Made by a program: the position numbers and the translations under genes. The notes below the pieces were generated by a model. The model was not told the origin of the DNA and did not search any database. It saw only the letters and a list, made by a program, of their open reading frames with translations. A stretch of 64,000 nt of DNA from Bradyrhizobium cosmicum (GTDB taxonomy: Bacteria; Pseudomonadota; Alphaproteobacteria; Rhizobiales; Xanthobacteraceae), in assembly GCF_007290395.2 (NCBI RefSeq), contig NZ_CP041656.2:6572001-6636000 (forward strand), given 5' to 3'. Numbering within the stretch: the stretch's first letter is position 1; each line of letters starts with the position of its first letter. Shown here piece by piece: positions 17,817 through 26,838 of the stretch.

Positions 17817-17900
17817 GTCATGGCCGGGCTTGTCCCGGCCATCCACGACCTTTAGCGCGACACGAAGAACGTGGATGCCCGGGACAAGCCCGGGCATGAC
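17817..17900. repeat. Palindromic intergenic repeat, family A copy 2
   Basis: This copy has the same long inverted arms as the copy at 9875-9959, with a slightly different central loop (GACCTTTAGCGCGAC against GTCTCTCCCACTCGG). It again lies between convergent genes: the di-heme cytochrome and the hydrolase on the minus strand. Confidence 0.85.
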
Positions 17901-17931
17901 GAGTTTGCGGCTCTGTCCGCAATACAAACGC

Positions 17932-18879
17932 TCACTTGAACAGCGGCGTGCCCGGCACGAAGGCGTCGAAGGCGGCCCAGAACTGGGAGCGGTAGCGGTC
18001 CTGCTCCTGGAGGATTTCGTGCTTGGCGCCGGCGATCACGAGATGGGAGCCGGCGCGTAAGTGATAGGCGAACTCCTCGATCGCCGCAGTCGAGACCACG
18101 GTGTCGTTGGACGCCGCCAGCATCAGGATCGGCTGGCGTATCTCGGAGGGGTAGTGCATGCCCTTGAAGGTGTGCATCGCGCGGAAGGCGGTATCGGCCC
18201 AGGCGACCGTCGGTGACGCCAGCCCGAGCGTCGGATCCTCCTCCAGGATTGCGGCGTTGCGCGCATAGCGCACGGGATCGCTGGTCAGGGGATTGTTGAT
18301 GAACGGGTTGAGGCCGGTGATCTGGTCGCTGCCGCCGGGGACATAACGGCCGCCCATCCCCATCAGGCGCATCGTCTTCAGGAGCGCCCGCGCCGGCAAC
18401 GAGGTGGCGCGGCCGGGCAGGTCGATCATCGGCGCCGACAGCACCATGCGGTCGAACCAGCGCTTGCCGGCATGCGCCACCCGCAGCAGTACGGTGCCAC
18501 CCATGGAATGCGCGAGCGCGAAAAAAGGCGGCGGGCAATCCGGCAGCACCACCTGCTGCACGAAGGTCTCGACGTCGATCTCGAAATCGGAGAAATCGCG
18601 CACATAGCCCTTGCGCGGATCGCGCAGGCGGCGCGAGGAATGGCCCTGCCCGCGCCAGTCGATCATCGCCACCGCAAAGCCGCGGTCGCGCAGGTCACGC
18701 ACGGTCTCGAAATATTTCTCGATCTGCTCGCTGCGCCCGGTGAACACGCAGACCGTGCCCTTGCGGCCCGCCGGCGGCGCCCAGCGCGCAAAGCGCAGCT
18801 CGACGCCGTCGGGCGTCTTGATGGTGCCGCTGACGACGTTTTCGGGCACGGGATTGGACGGAATCGAGACCAGCGTCAT
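17932..18879 (-). CDS. Alpha/beta hydrolase, lysophospholipase / monoacylglycerol-lipase type
   Basis: This 315-residue hydrolase has the nucleophile elbow AHSMGG (Ser125), the oxyanion region VCVFTGRSEQIEKY and the DWRGQGHS motif typical of PldB-like lysophospholipases and monoglyceride lipases. The late His is in GAKHEIL. No signal peptide is seen, so it is probably cytosolic or peripheral. The start MTLVSIPSN (18879) is chosen because the longer open frame runs through the divergent hsp20 promoter. It is transcribed away from hsp20. The substrate is unknown. Confidence 0.88.
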   Translation of the reverse strand: MTLVSIPSNPVPENVVSGTIKTPDGVELRFARWAPPAGRKGTVCVFTGRSEQIEKYFETVRDLRDRGFAVAMIDWRGQGHSSRRLRDPRKGYVRDFSDFEIDVETFVQQVVLPDCPPPFFALAHSMGGTVLLRVAHAGKRWFDRMVLSAPMIDLPGRATSLPARALLKTMRLMGMGGRYVPGGSDQITGLNPFINNPLTSDPVRYARNAAILEEDPTLGLASPTVAWADTAFRAMHTFKGMHYPSEIRQPILMLAASNDTVVSTAAIEEFAYHLRAGSHLVIAGAKHEILQEQDRYRSQFWAAFDAFVPGTPLFK

Positions 18880-18940
18880 TGGGCGCAAAGTGCTGAAAAT
18901 CAAGGGGCGGGAGCGCCGAAAAGGCGCAAATTGCCGCCCT

Positions 18941-18968
18941 CTTGAACGCAGTGTCCCTGAACCCATAT
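18941..18968 (+). promoter_or_regulatory. Sigma-32 (RpoH) type promoter of hsp20
   Basis: CTTGAA (18941-18946), preceded by CCCT, is followed after 15 bases by CCCATAT (18962-18968). This fits the heat-shock sigma-32 consensus CCCTTGAA-N13-17-CCCATNT closely. Transcription would start near 18975, giving a leader of about 110 nt that contains the thermometer. Confidence 0.75.
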
Positions 18969-19030
18969 CACCATGGTGCAGGCCGCTACCAGTGTTTCGA
19001 AACCGGAACATCAGGCTGCACACAGACGAA

Positions 19031-19087
19031 AGCCCGGCCCGATTGGCGGGCGGGTTAGCCAACAGTCGCTCAATGGAGGACTTGACC
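19031..19087 (+). promoter_or_regulatory. ROSE-type RNA thermometer in the hsp20 leader
   Basis: The last hairpin, AGTCGCTC-AATG-GGAGGACT region at 19064-19082, masks the ribosome-binding site. AGUC pairs with GACU, one G (19068) bulges, CUC pairs with GAG, and the loop is AAUG. This is the ROSE signature, UYGCU paired to AGGA with an unpaired G. Just upstream, AGCCC-G-GCCCG (19031-19041) pairs with CGGGC-GGGTT (19047-19056). ROSE elements of this kind repress small heat-shock genes at low temperature in Bradyrhizobium and melt on heating. Confidence 0.85.
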
Positions 19088-19558
19088 ATGCGTACCTACG
19101 ATCTCACCCCCTTCTACCGTTCCACCGTCGGCTTCGACCGTCTCTTCAACCTGCTCGACCAGGCCGGTTCGGATGGCAGTCCCGGTTATCCCCCCTACAA
19201 CATCGAGCGTACCGGCGAGAACACGTACCGCATCACCGTTGCGGTCTCGGGCTTCGCCAAGGATGAGCTCTCCCTCGTCGCGAAGGAAAACACGCTGACG
19301 ATCAAGGGCGAGAAAGTCGCGAACGAGAACAGCAAGGCCGAAGTGCTCTATCGCGGCATCGCCGCGCGTGCCTTCGAGCGCGCCTTCCAGCTTGCCGACT
19401 TCGTGCAGGTAAAGGACGCTTCACTCGAGAACGGGCTGCTTCACGTCGACCTCGTGCGCGAGATTCCCGAAGCCAAGAAGCCACGCCAGATCGCGATCAA
19501 CACCGGCGCGCCGAAGGCGCAGGTGATCGAGAACTCGGCCGCGCAAGTCGCCGCGTAA
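19088..19558 (+). CDS. Small heat-shock protein, Hsp20/IbpA family
   Basis: This 156-residue alpha-crystallin-domain chaperone binds unfolding proteins and holds them for refolding. It begins MRTYDLTPFYRSTVGFDRLF, typical of class A rhizobial Hsp20 proteins. The crystallin domain covers about residues 35-130 (YNIERTGENTYRITVAVSGF … ENGLLHVDLVREIPE). The ATG at 19088 is preferred over the one at 19073: GGAGGA lies 8 nt before it and is the sequence masked by the thermometer. Control is at two levels, a sigma-32 promoter and ROSE RNA. A terminator follows 26 nt after the stop. Confidence 0.95.
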   Translation: MRTYDLTPFYRSTVGFDRLFNLLDQAGSDGSPGYPPYNIERTGENTYRITVAVSGFAKDELSLVAKENTLTIKGEKVANENSKAEVLYRGIAARAFERAFQLADFVQVKDASLENGLLHVDLVREIPEAKKPRQIAINTGAPKAQVIENSAAQVAA

Positions 19559-19584
19559 AACGCGCGCACCACTTCCAGGTTGCG

Positions 19585-19614
19585 AAAACGCCCCGGTGCC
19601 CCGGGGCGTTTTTT
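19585..19614 (+). terminator. Terminator of hsp20
   Basis: AACGCCCCGG (19587-19596) pairs with CCGGGGCGTT (19601-19610) around a four-base loop and is followed by TTTT, ending the hsp20 transcript. Confidence 0.88.
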
Positions 19615-19712
19615 CGTATTGCACCGCATCACAGAGCGGTGAAGACGCGTAACGTCGCAGCCCCGCACTCCGTCATTTGGACGTCGCACCCAAAACAAGA
19701 CGGAGAACGATC

Positions 19713-20483
19713 ATGACACTTTGGCGCAGCCTTTTCGTCGCCGCGAGCCTGCTGGCGGCCCCTCTCAGCCTCGCTCACGCACAGACGCCGCAGACGGTGA
19801 AGGCGAAGAATGTCGTCCTGGTGCACGGCGCCTGGGCCGACGGCTCGAGCTGGTCGGAGGTGATCCCGATCCTCCAGGCCGCAGGCCTCAACGTCACTGC
19901 CGTTCAAAACCCGCTCGGCTCGCTCGCCGAGTCGGTCGAAGCGACCAAGCGCGCGCTGGCCGAGCAGGATGGACCGACCGTGCTGGTCGCGCATTCCTGG
20001 GGCGGCACCGTGATCAGCCAGGTCGGTACCGACGCGAAGGTCACCGGCCTCGTCTACATCGCCGCGCGCGCCCCCGACGCGAACGAGGATTTCGTCGCTC
20101 TGTCGAAGCAGTTTCCGACCGGTCCGGCGCGCGCCGGCATCGTCGAGCGCGACGGCTACACCAAGCTCTCGGAAGACGCGTTCCTGAAGTATTTCGCCAA
20201 TGGCGTGAAGCCGGAGCGGGCCAGGGAGCTCTATGCGGTGCAATGGCCGACGGCCGCCTCGATCTTCGCCAGCCGCACCACGGAAGCGGCTTGGCACGCC
20301 AAGCCGAGCTGGTACGCGGTCTCGAAGAACGACGACACCATCAATCCCGATCTCGAGCGCTTCCTCGCCAAGCGCATGAACGCGACCACGGTCGAGCTCG
20401 ATGCCGGCCACCTCTCGCTGGTGTCGCATCCGAAGGAGGTGGCGAATCTGATCCTGGAAGCGGCGGGGTATCCGCGGAGCTGA
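19713..20483 (+). CDS. Secreted alpha/beta hydrolase (EstC/methylesterase-like)
   Basis: This 256-residue hydrolase has a signal peptide (MTLWRSLFVAASLLAAPLS, cleavage after AHAQ). It has HGAWADGSSW (38-47) as oxyanion region, AHSWGG (Ser95) as nucleophile elbow and a late DAGHLSL for the catalytic His, matching the small esterase family that includes plant-type methylesterases and bacterial EstC. The ATG at 19713 has CGGAGAACG just upstream. It is flanked by terminators on both sides, so it is probably a single-gene unit. The substrate is unknown. Confidence 0.9.
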   Translation: MTLWRSLFVAASLLAAPLSLAHAQTPQTVKAKNVVLVHGAWADGSSWSEVIPILQAAGLNVTAVQNPLGSLAESVEATKRALAEQDGPTVLVAHSWGGTVISQVGTDAKVTGLVYIAARAPDANEDFVALSKQFPTGPARAGIVERDGYTKLSEDAFLKYFANGVKPERARELYAVQWPTAASIFASRTTEAAWHAKPSWYAVSKNDDTINPDLERFLAKRMNATTVELDAGHLSLVSHPKEVANLILEAAGYPRS

Positions 20484-20502
20484 GCCACCGCCGCCGAGAT
20501 GC

Positions 20503-20531
20503 AAAAGCGCCCGAGTTTCCGGGCGCTTTTC
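20503..20531 (+). terminator. Terminator after the secreted hydrolase gene
   Basis: AAAAGCGCCCG (20503-20513) pairs with CGGGCGCTTTT (20520-20530). The A and T tails allow it to work in both directions. Confidence 0.85.
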
Positions 20532-20554
20532 GTTCGCTTAGCCCTCTCCGCGGT

Positions 20555-20682
20555 GTCGTCCCTGCGAACGCAGGGACCCATACCGCGTGATCTATCGGTG
20601 GGGATGAGGTCTGAGTCCCGGGCCGCGAGTCTTCGTCAAACTTCTCCCTTTGGTTATGGGTCCCTGCGTTCGCAGGGACGAC
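20555..20682. repeat. Palindromic intergenic repeat, family C
   Basis: The arms GTCGTCCCTGCGAACGCAGG… (20555-20582) and their exact complement (20655-20682) bracket a unique centre of about 72 bases. Each arm also contains its own small palindrome CCTGCG-AA-CGCAGG. It lies between convergent genes. Confidence 0.85.
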
Positions 20683-20723
20683 AGCGTTGGTGTGGTTAGC
20701 GCCGTCGCATCAAACGAGCAAAG

Positions 20724-21458
20724 CTATTCCAGCCCCTGCGCGGCCGGCATCTCCTGGGTCGGCAGGATCGTCGGCGAGGGCTTGGCCATACCGACAGTTG
20801 GCGCGGCAGCCTCGGCCGGCTTTGCCTGCACGGCGGCGGTCTGCGTCGCGGGCTCGGCCGGCTTCGCCGCTGCGGCAGGCGCCGCGCCGCGCGGCGGAGC
20901 GGCCTTCGGCAGCGGCACGGCGCGGCTGGCGACATGCGGGATCGGAGCTGGCGGACGCGGCGGGCCGCCGCGGACCATGGTGGGCGGCGGCAGCGCGCTT
21001 TGCGGCCCGTAAGGCGCGACCGCGCGCTCCTCGAAAGCGGGGGCCATGCCGTAGGCGTCGGCGGCAGGCATGAAGCGCAAAATTCTCCCGTCGCGGGCGT
21101 CGATCACCAGCCGGCCGTCGTCGCCGCGGCGGTCGATCACCGCGATGGTATAGACGCTGCCGCGCAGGCGCGGGATGCCGAGCGGCGAGAAGCCGTTGTC
21201 GCGCAGCACCGCATAGACCTCGGTCGAGGGCAGCAGCGCCGGTGCCGCGCCGCGCTCCTCGTAGCCGTAGCCGTAACCGTAGCGCGGCGGCGGCGGCGCG
21301 GCCTCCGGCGGCGCATAGGGCCCGTCGAAATCGGACACGGCAATTGCGGCCCCGACTGAAATACCGTTCGCCGGGACTTGCGCGAGAATCTGCGCTTGAG
21401 CCGCGGTCGCAGCCAGCGCCAGCGCGGCGGCGGCTACACATCCTGTGAAAAACTTCAT
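20724..21458 (-). CDS. Secreted Pro/Ala-rich hypothetical protein
   Basis: This 244-residue protein has a signal peptide (MKFFTGCVAAAALALAATA, cleavage after AQAQ). A low-complexity region YGYGYGYEE follows the mature N-terminus. Residues about 80-130 form a small PepSY-like domain (EVYAVLRDNGFSPLG … IDARDGRILRF). The C-terminal half is rich in Pro and Ala (PPRPPAPIP, AKPAEPA, QAKPAEAA) and is probably disordered. I start at MKFFTG rather than the Met three codons upstream. The function is unknown; such proteins may contact peptidoglycan or metals in the periplasm. Confidence 0.8.
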   Translation of the reverse strand: MKFFTGCVAAAALALAATAAQAQILAQVPANGISVGAAIAVSDFDGPYAPPEAAPPPPRYGYGYGYEERGAAPALLPSTEVYAVLRDNGFSPLGIPRLRGSVYTIAVIDRRGDDGRLVIDARDGRILRFMPAADAYGMAPAFEERAVAPYGPQSALPPPTMVRGGPPRPPAPIPHVASRAVPLPKAAPPRGAAPAAAAKPAEPATQTAAVQAKPAEAAAPTVGMAKPSPTILPTQEMPAAQGLE

Positions 21459-21948
21459 GGTCGGCACGCTCCTGTCAGGCCCCCGAATGCCTCGCGCGCT
21501 TTCGCTTCTTGCGGCGTGACGCGCCTTTCGAAGGGCCGATCCGAAGCTTCACTGGGGATTCCGGCGCCGCTTGGGCCGGATCAGGGCGCGTTTGCTTCAA
21601 AACCGGGGCCGCGCAACTTTCGGAAAGCGATTGATTGACAGATCGGGAATCGGGACTTCCGCGCGCTTGTGTGATAGACAAAAATTTGGCAAGGTGATGG
21701 TTAGGACAGGAAGACTGTCTCAATTTTGCTTGCGGTTCCGGCATAGGGATTGCAACGAAAGTCGGTGCTCTCGAGCACCAGGAAGGCACCAGGCAAAGCC
21801 GTTCTCGGGGACGAAGAACGCCTAGCCTGACTCTAAGAACATGCGGCTCGCAGCGGACGAGCGGTGACCCAGAAGCGGGTGCCGCGGAACGCCCAAGGTG
21901 CGCCGAAGAGAGCGGTGAGGCAGCTTGCCGCATGGAGAGGACGAGGAC
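21459..21948. other. Upstream region and probable leader of gltB
   Basis: These 490 bases hold no credible gene. A TTGACA lies at about 21635-21640 and AT-rich sequence follows to 21720, so the gltB promoter is probably here. A weak TGGCA…TGGTT pair around 21688-21705 is too far from the sigma-54 consensus to call. Confidence 0.4.
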
Positions 21949-24900
21949 ATGAACGGGTCGCAATTCGAGCGCGCAAACATCGTGGCAGAAGAGCTGTCGG
22001 CGACGGTCGCCTCGAAAACGACCGATCCGATTCAGGAACACAATTCGCGTCCGCCGGCCGTAGGCCTCTACGATCCGAGCCTGGAGAAGGATTCCTGCGG
22101 CGTCGGCTTCATCGCCAACATCAAGGGCAAGAAGTCCCACGAGATCGTCTCGGACGCGCTCAACATCCTCTGCAATCTCGAGCATCGCGGCGCTGTCGGC
22201 GCCGACCCGCGCGCCGGCGACGGCGCCGGCATTCTGGTGCAGATCCCGCACGCCTTCTTCAGCCGCAAGGCTGGCGAGCTCGGCTTCACGCTGCCTCAGC
22301 CCGGCGAATACGCCATCGGCGCGCTGTTCCTGCCGCGCGACACCGCCTGGCGCAACGTCATCAAGAGCATCATCGCCGACCAGATCAAGGAAGAGGGCCT
22401 GACCCTGCTCGGCTGGCGCGACGTGCCGACCGACAATTCCTCGCTCGGCGTCACCGTGAAGCCGACCGAGCCCGCCTGCATGCAGGTGTTCATCGGCCGC
22501 AACGGCACCGCCAAGACCGAGGACGATTTCGAGCGCCGGCTCTACATCCTGCGCAAGTCGATCTCGCAGGCGATCTATCAGCGCCGCGACCGCGGCCTTG
22601 CGGGCTATTACCCCTGCTCGATGTCCTGCCGCACCGTGATCTACAAGGGCATGTTCCTCGCCGACCAGCTCGGCAAGTACTATCCCGACCTGCACGAGAA
22701 GGACTTCGAGAGCGCGCTGGCGCTGGTGCATCAGCGCTTCTCGACCAACACCTTCCCGGCATGGTCGCTGGCGCATCCCTACCGCATGATCGCGCATAAC
22801 GGCGAGATCAACACGCTGCGCGGCAACACCAACTGGATGGCGGCGCGCCAGGCCTCGGTGAGCTCCGAGCTCTACGGCAAGGACATCAACCGGCTCTGGC
22901 CGATCTCCTACGAAGGCCAGTCGGACACCGCCTGCTTCGACAACGCCCTCGAATTCCTGGTGCAGGGCGGCTACTCGCTGCCGCACGCGGTCATGATGAT
23001 GATTCCGGAGGCGTGGGCCGGCAATCCCCTGATGGATGAGACGCGCCGCGCCTTCTACGAATATCACGCCGCGCTGATGGAGCCGTGGGACGGCCCCGCC
23101 GCGATCGCCTTCACCGACGGCCGCAAGATCGGCGCCACGCTCGACCGCAACGGATTGCGGCCGGCGCGTTACCTCGTGACCAAGGACGACCGCATCGTCA
23201 TGGCGTCCGAGATGGGCGTGCTGACCATCCCCGAGGACCAGATCATCACCAAGTGGCGACTCCAGCCCGGCAAGATGCTGCTGGTCGACCTCGAGCAGGG
23301 CCGCCTGATCCCCGACGACGAGATCAAGGCCGATCTCGCCAGGAGCCATCCCTACAAGGAATGGCTGGAGCGGACCCAGATCGTGCTGGAGGAGCTGCCG
23401 AAGGTGCCGACCACCGGCGTGCGCTCCAACCTGTCGCTGCTCGATCGCCAGCAGGCGTTCGGCTACAGCCAGGAAGACATCACGATCCTGATGACGCCGA
23501 TGGCCTCCATCGGTGAGGAAGCAGCGGGCTCCATGGGCAACGACACGCCGATCTCGGCGCTGTCGGACAAGGCCAAGCCGCTGTTCACCTATTTCAAGCA
23601 GAACTTCGCGCAGGTCACCAACCCGCCGATCGACCCGATCCGCGAGGAGCTGGTGATGAGCCTGGTCTCGATCATCGGACCTCGGCCGAACCTGTTCGAC
23701 CTGCAGGGCCTCGCCACCACCAAGCGTCTCGAAGCGCGCCAGCCGATCCTGACCGACGCCGATCTTGAAAAGATCCGCTCGATCTCGGAAGTGGCTGAAT
23801 CGCACTTCAAGTCGCGCACGCTCGACACCACCTTCCACGCCGGCCTCGGCGCGGCCGGGATGGACCAGGTGCTCGACGAACTCTGCGCGCGCGCGGAAAG
23901 CGCGGTGCGCGAAGGCGTCAACATCATCATCCTGTCCGACCGCATGGTCGGCAGCGACCGCGTGCCGATCCCCTCGCTGCTGGCCTGCGCCGCCGTGCAT
24001 CATCACCTGATCCGCACCGGCCTGCGCACGTCGGTCGGCCTCGTGGTCGAATCCGGCGAGCCGCGCGAAGTGCATCACTTCGCGTGCCTCGCCGGCTACG
24101 GTGCCGAAGCGATCAATCCTTACCTGGCGTTCGAGACCATCATCGCGATGAAGGACCGCCTGCCCGGCTCGCTCGACGACTATGAGATCGTCAAGCGCTA
24201 CATCAAGTCGATCGGCAAGGGCCTTTTGAAGGTGATGTCCAAGATGGGCATCTCGACCTACCAGTCCTATTGCGGCGCGCAGATCTTCGACGCGGTCGGG
24301 CTGAAGGCGGACTTCGTCGGCAAGTTCTTCGCCGGCACGCATACCCGTGTCGAGGGCGTGGGCCTCGCCGAGATCGCGGAAGAAGCCGTCCGCCGCCATG
24401 CCGACGCGTTCGGCGAGGCGCTGGTCTACAAGACCTCGCTCGACGTCGGCGGCGAATATGCCTATCGCAGCCGCGGCGAGGACCATGCGTGGACCGCGGA
24501 ATCGGTCGGCCTGCTTCAGCACGCCGCGCGCGGAAATTCGCTGGACCGCTATCGCGCCTTCGCAAAGATCCTGAACGAGCAGTCGGAGCGCCTGCTGACG
24601 CTGCGCGGCCTGTTCCGGATCAAGAACGCCGAGGAGGACAAGCGCAAGCCGGTGCCGCTCGACCAGGTCGAGTCGGCCAAGGACATCGTCAAGCGTTTCG
24701 CCACCGGCGCGATGAGCTTCGGCTCGATCTCGCGCGAGGCGCACACCACGCTCGCGATCGCCATGAACCGGATCGGCGGCAAGTCGAATACCGGCGAAGG
24801 CGGCGAGGAAGCCGACCGCTTCAAGCCGCTGCCGAACGGCGACAGCATGCGCTCGGCGATCAAGCAGGTCGCCTCGGGCCGCTTCGGCGTCACCACGGAG

Positions 24901-26682
24901 TATCTCGTCAACTCCGACATGATGCAGATCAAGATGGCGCAGGGTGCCAAGCCCGGCGAAGGCGGCCAGCTGCCCGGCCACAAGGTCGACGCGACAATCG
25001 CCAAGGTTCGCCACTCGACGCCCGGCGTCGGCCTGATCTCGCCGCCGCCGCACCACGACATCTACTCGATCGAGGATCTGGCGCAGCTGATCTACGACCT
25101 CAAGAACGTCAACCCGACCGGCGACGTCTCGGTCAAGCTGGTCTCCGAGATCGGCGTCGGCACGGTCGCCGCGGGTGTCGCCAAGGCGCGCGCCGACCAT
25201 GTCACCATCGCAGGCTTCGAGGGCGGCACCGGCGCTTCGCCGCTGACCTCGATCAAGCATGCCGGCTCGCCCTGGGAAATCGGCCTCGCCGAAACCCATC
25301 AGACGCTGGTGCGCGAGCGGCTGCGCAGCCGCATCGTGGTCCAGGTCGACGGCGGCTTCCGTACCGGCCGTGACGTCGTGATCGGCGCGCTGCTCGGAGC
25401 CGACGAGTTCGGCTTCGCCACCGCGCCGCTGATCGCGGCCGGCTGCATCATGATGCGCAAGTGCCATCTCAACACCTGCCCGGTCGGGGTCGCGACGCAG
25501 GACCCGATCCTGCGCAAGCGCTTCACCGGCCAGCCCGAGCACGTGATCAACTACTTCTTCTTCGTCGCCGAGGAAGTCCGCGAGATCATGGCCTCGCTCG
25601 GCTTCCGCACCTTCAACGAGATGGTCGGCCAGGTTCAGCTGCTCGACCAGACCAAGCTGGTCGCGCACTGGAAGGCCAAGGGCCTCGATTTCTCCAAGCT
25701 GTTCGTCAAGCAGAAGGAAGAGAAGGGCCAGAAGATCTATCACTCCGAGCGCCAGAACCATCATCTGGAAGCCGTGCTCGACCGTACGCTGATCGAGAAG
25801 GCGCAGCCCGCGCTCGATCGCGGCGCACCGGTGAAGATCGACGCCGCCATTAACAGCACCAACCGTTCCGCCGGCGCGATGCTGTCGGGCGCGGTCGCCA
25901 AGATCTACGGCCATGCCGGCCTGCCGCACGACACCATCCAGGTCAGCCTCAAGGGCACCGCAGGCCAGGCCTTCGGTGCGTGGCTGGCGCAAGGCGTCAC
26001 CTTCGAGCTGGAAGGTGAAGCCAACGACTATGTCGGCAAGGGACTGTCGGGCGGCAAGATCATCGTCAAGCCACCGAAGAACTCCGCCATCGTGCCGGAA
26101 GAGAGCATCATCGTCGGCAACACCGTGATGTACGGCGCCATCCAGGGCGAGTGCTACTTCCGCGGCATCGCCGGCGAACGCTTCGCCGTGCGCAACTCCG
26201 GCGCGGTCGCCGTGGTCGAGGGCGCGGGCGATCATTGCTGTGAATACATGACCGGCGGCATCGTGGTCGTGCTCGGCAAGACCGGGCGCAACTTCGCGGC
26301 CGGCATGTCCGGCGGCATCGCCTATGTGCTGGACGAGGCCGGCGATTTCGACAAGCTGTGCAACATGGCGATGGTCGAACTCGAGCCGGTGCTGTCGGAA
26401 GAGATGATCAACGCCGACAGCTATCACGCCAGCGGCGATCTCGAGGCCCATGGGCGGGTCGACGTGTTCAAGGATCTGCTCGCCTCCGACGTCGAGCGCT
26501 TGCACATCCTGATCACGCGCCACGCGAAAGCGACCGGCTCCAAGCGCGCCGCCGACATCCTTGCGAACTGGAAGGATTGGCTGCCCAAATTCCGCAAGGT
26601 GATGCCGGTCGAGTACCGGCGCGCGCTGCGCGAACTGGCCGCCAACGCGGACGCCGAGCCGAAAATCGCGATCGGGGCGTAA
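21949..26682 (+). CDS. gltB: Glutamate synthase (NADPH) large subunit
   Basis: This 1577-residue subunit converts glutamine and 2-oxoglutarate to two glutamates, together with GltD. The class II amidotransferase domain starts at Cys50 (KDSCGVGF), which becomes N-terminal after removal of a 49-residue propeptide. Central and FMN domains follow, then the 3Fe-4S cysteines in [15 protein letters not shown], and the GXGXG beta-helix domain at the C-terminus. The ATG at 21949 is preceded by GGAGAGGACGAGG. The gltD gene follows 156 bp later, with a repeat element between them. It is the main ammonia-assimilation route with glutamine synthetase. Confidence 0.98.
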   Translation: MNGSQFERANIVAEELSATVASKTTDPIQEHNSRPPAVGLYDPSLEKDSCGVGFIANIKGKKSHEIVSDALNILCNLEHRGAVGADPRAGDGAGILVQIPHAFFSRKAGELGFTLPQPGEYAIGALFLPRDTAWRNVIKSIIADQIKEEGLTLLGWRDVPTDNSSLGVTVKPTEPACMQVFIGRNGTAKTEDDFERRLYILRKSISQAIYQRRDRGLAGYYPCSMSCRTVIYKGMFLADQLGKYYPDLHEKDFESALALVHQRFSTNTFPAWSLAHPYRMIAHNGEINTLRGNTNWMAARQASVSSELYGKDINRLWPISYEGQSDTACFDNALEFLVQGGYSLPHAVMMMIPEAWAGNPLMDETRRAFYEYHAALMEPWDGPAAIAFTDGRKIGATLDRNGLRPARYLVTKDDRIVMASEMGVLTIPEDQIITKWRLQPGKMLLVDLEQGRLIPDDEIKADLARSHPYKEWLERTQIVLEELPKVPTTGVRSNLSLLDRQQAFGYSQEDITILMTPMASIGEEAAGSMGNDTPISALSDKAKPLFTYFKQNFAQVTNPPIDPIREELVMSLVSIIGPRPNLFDLQGLATTKRLEARQPILTDADLEKIRSISEVAESHFKSRTLDTTFHAGLGAAGMDQVLDELCARAESAVREGVNIIILSDRMVGSDRVPIPSLLACAAVHHHLIRTGLRTSVGLVVESGEPREVHHFACLAGYGAEAINPYLAFETIIAMKDRLPGSLDDYEIVKRYIKSIGKGLLKVMSKMGISTYQSYCGAQIFDAVGLKADFVGKFFAGTHTRVEGVGLAEIAEEAVRRHADAFGEALVYKTSLDVGGEYAYRSRGEDHAWTAESVGLLQHAARGNSLDRYRAFAKILNEQSERLLTLRGLFRIKNAEEDKRKPVPLDQVESAKDIVKRFATGAMSFGSISREAHTTLAIAMNRIGGKSNTGEGGEEADRFKPLPNGDSMRSAIKQVASGRFGVTTEYLVNSDMMQIKMAQGAKPGEGGQLPGHKVDATIAKVRHSTPGVGLISPPPHHDIYSIEDLAQLIYDLKNVNPTGDVSVKLVSEIGVGTVAAGVAKARADHVTIAGFEGGTGASPLTSIKHAGSPWEIGLAETHQTLVRERLRSRIVVQVDGGFRTGRDVVIGALLGADEFGFATAPLIAAGCIMMRKCHLNTCPVGVATQDPILRKRFTGQPEHVINYFFFVAEEVREIMASLGFRTFNEMVGQVQLLDQTKLVAHWKAKGLDFSKLFVKQKEEKGQKIYHSERQNHHLEAVLDRTLIEKAQPALDRGAPVKIDAAINSTNRSAGAMLSGAVAKIYGHAGLPHDTIQVSLKGTAGQAFGAWLAQGVTFELEGEANDYVGKGLSGGKIIVKPPKNSAIVPEESIIVGNTVMYGAIQGECYFRGIAGERFAVRNSGAVAVVEGAGDHCCEYMTGGIVVVLGKTGRNFAAGMSGGIAYVLDEAGDFDKLCNMAMVELEPVLSEEMINADSYHASGDLEAHGRVDVFKDLLASDVERLHILITRHAKATGSKRAADILANWKDWLPKFRKVMPVEYRRALRELAANADAEPKIAIGA

Positions 26683-26691
26683 ACAAAGGAG

Positions 26692-26791
26692 CCTCATGGT
26701 GAGGAGGCGCGAAGCGCCGTCTCGAACCATGAGACCACCAGCCGGGCCTTCATCCTTCGAGACGCGCGTTCCGCGCTCCTCAGGATGAGGG
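26692..26791. repeat. Palindromic repeat, family D, between gltB and gltD
   Basis: An arm beginning CCTCATGGTGAGGAGGCGCG and a matching CTCCTCAGGATGAGGG end bracket inner palindromes (GGCGCGAAGCGCC; GCGCGTTCCGCGC). Unlike the other repeats it sits between co-directional genes of one operon, so it may tune the GltB:GltD mRNA ratio. Confidence 0.7.
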
Positions 26792-26838
26792 TCTAGCTAG
26801 AGAGAAAACGAATTCAAGCGGCAGGGACTTCGGGTTTA

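Noticed and set aside
21688..21705. A possible sigma-54 promoter upstream of gltB (TGGCA…TGGTT).
   Set aside because: The -12 element is not TTGC[AT] and the spacing is off.
21475..26730. A 1751-codon minus-strand open frame opposite gltB.
   Set aside because: It is the antisense shadow of gltB in GC-rich DNA; the amino-acid pattern is His/Asp/Arg/Leu-rich and without domains.
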